A stretch of 6,009 bases of DNA from an uncultured Paracoccaceae bacterium (lineage in GTDB: Bacteria; Pseudomonadota; Alphaproteobacteria; Rhodobacterales; Rhodobacteraceae): contig CALFSV010000265.1 of the NCBI GenBank assembly GCA_937916485.1, positions 1 to 6,009 on the forward strand, read 5' to 3'. The position numbers and the translations under genes were made by a program. This document shows positions 5,903 to 6,009 of this stretch, piece after piece. The notes beneath the pieces were generated by a model. That model worked only from the letters and a program-made list of their open reading frames with translations. It was not told the origin of the DNA and ran no database searches. How positions within the stretch are numbered: position 1 is the stretch's first letter; every line of letters starts with the position of its first letter.

Positions 5903-6009
5903 TCAATCCACGCCTAACCAGCGTCCAACGATCACTCGCATCTTTTTAGACGGCATGTACACACATACAGGTTCACCGTTCCTGATCTGAGTTCGCCAGA
6001 TCCATTGTA
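5903..6009 (-). CDS. 3' end of the helicase-like phage/plasmid gene (partial)
   Basis: Reading leftwards from the window edge, the frame gives QWIWRTQIRNGEPVCVY, identical to the left-hand copy, and then continues MPSKKMRVIVGRWLGVD to a TGA at 5903-5905. The PSKKMR segment is what I expect after this motif in phage and plasmid helicase/replication proteins, so this is the natural C-terminus that the copy at 86 lacks. The gene enters from beyond the right edge; 34 codons plus stop are visible. It converges on the enolase gene with 71 bases between the two stops, of which the AT-rich 5881-5900 probably belongs to the phage-type DNA. The family assignment is tentative, as for the left copy. Confidence 0.6.
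   Translation of the reverse strand, partial: QWIWRTQIRNGEPVCVYMPSKKMRVIVGRWLGVD
5955..6009 (-). repeat. right arm of the 55-bp perfect inverted repeat
   Basis: This is the exact reverse complement of 603-657 and ends at the last base of the window, so the true extent of the repeat to the right is unknown. Confidence 0.95.

Noticed and set aside
603..6009. The inverted repeat as terminal repeats of a transposon or integron-like element
   Set aside because: The repeat encodes part of a protein, there is no transposase or integrase between the arms, no target-site duplication is visible, and the right arm stops only because the sequence does.
1..6009. tRNA, rRNA, CRISPR array, riboswitch or replication origin
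   Set aside because: I saw no cloverleaf, spaced direct repeats, iteron cluster or conserved leader; almost the whole window is accounted for by coding sequence.

Overview
The window looks like a contig made of two unlike kinds of DNA. The central block (about 658 to 5850) is GC-rich, close to 60% in the lines I counted. It carries a compact catabolic cluster of the kind found in marine Alphaproteobacteria, most likely Rhodobacterales/Roseobacter; that placement is inferred from gene content and composition and was not tested. The left end (1 to about 657) and right end (about 5880 to 6009) are less GC-rich, about 37-48% in the lines counted, and carry parts of one phage- or plasmid-type gene.

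Layout. Positions 1-93 may hold the 3' end of an unrecognised gene. From 86 a small helicase-like phage/plasmid protein is read rightwards, but its own sequence stops at about 657. There it runs head-on into the broken-off N-terminus of a choline-sulfatase-type sulfatase on the minus strand. The sulfatase is the last gene of a leftward operon: GMC flavoprotein alcohol dehydrogenase (3866 to 2235), NAD(P)-dependent aldehyde dehydrogenase (2245 to 857), sulfatase (852 leftwards). A 103-bp divergent control region (3867-3969) separates it from a rightward pair: a GntR/UTRA regulator (3970-4698) and a mandelate-racemase-subgroup enolase-superfamily enzyme (4695-5831). A small hairpin follows. The right edge then carries the true 3' end of the phage-type gene on the minus strand.

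How the genes may work together (inference). The sulfatase would free an alcohol from a sulfate ester, the GMC enzyme would oxidise it to an aldehyde and the dehydrogenase would take it to an acid. The GntR/UTRA protein probably senses the substrate or a product and controls both arms from the shared intergenic region. Sulfatase, GMC dehydrogenase and aldehyde dehydrogenase together recall choline-O-sulfate to glycine betaine. A mandelate-racemase-type enzyme has no evident job on achiral glycine betaine, however, so a chiral or polyol-type sulfate ester is an attractive alternative.

Structural warning. The last 55 bases are the exact reverse complement of 603-657, and the sequences diverge precisely where the phage gene meets the sulfatase. 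The repeat reaches the window edge and its length equals a common assembler k-mer size. The phage-cluster joins may therefore be assembly or amplification chimeras. The catabolic cluster itself is internally coherent.
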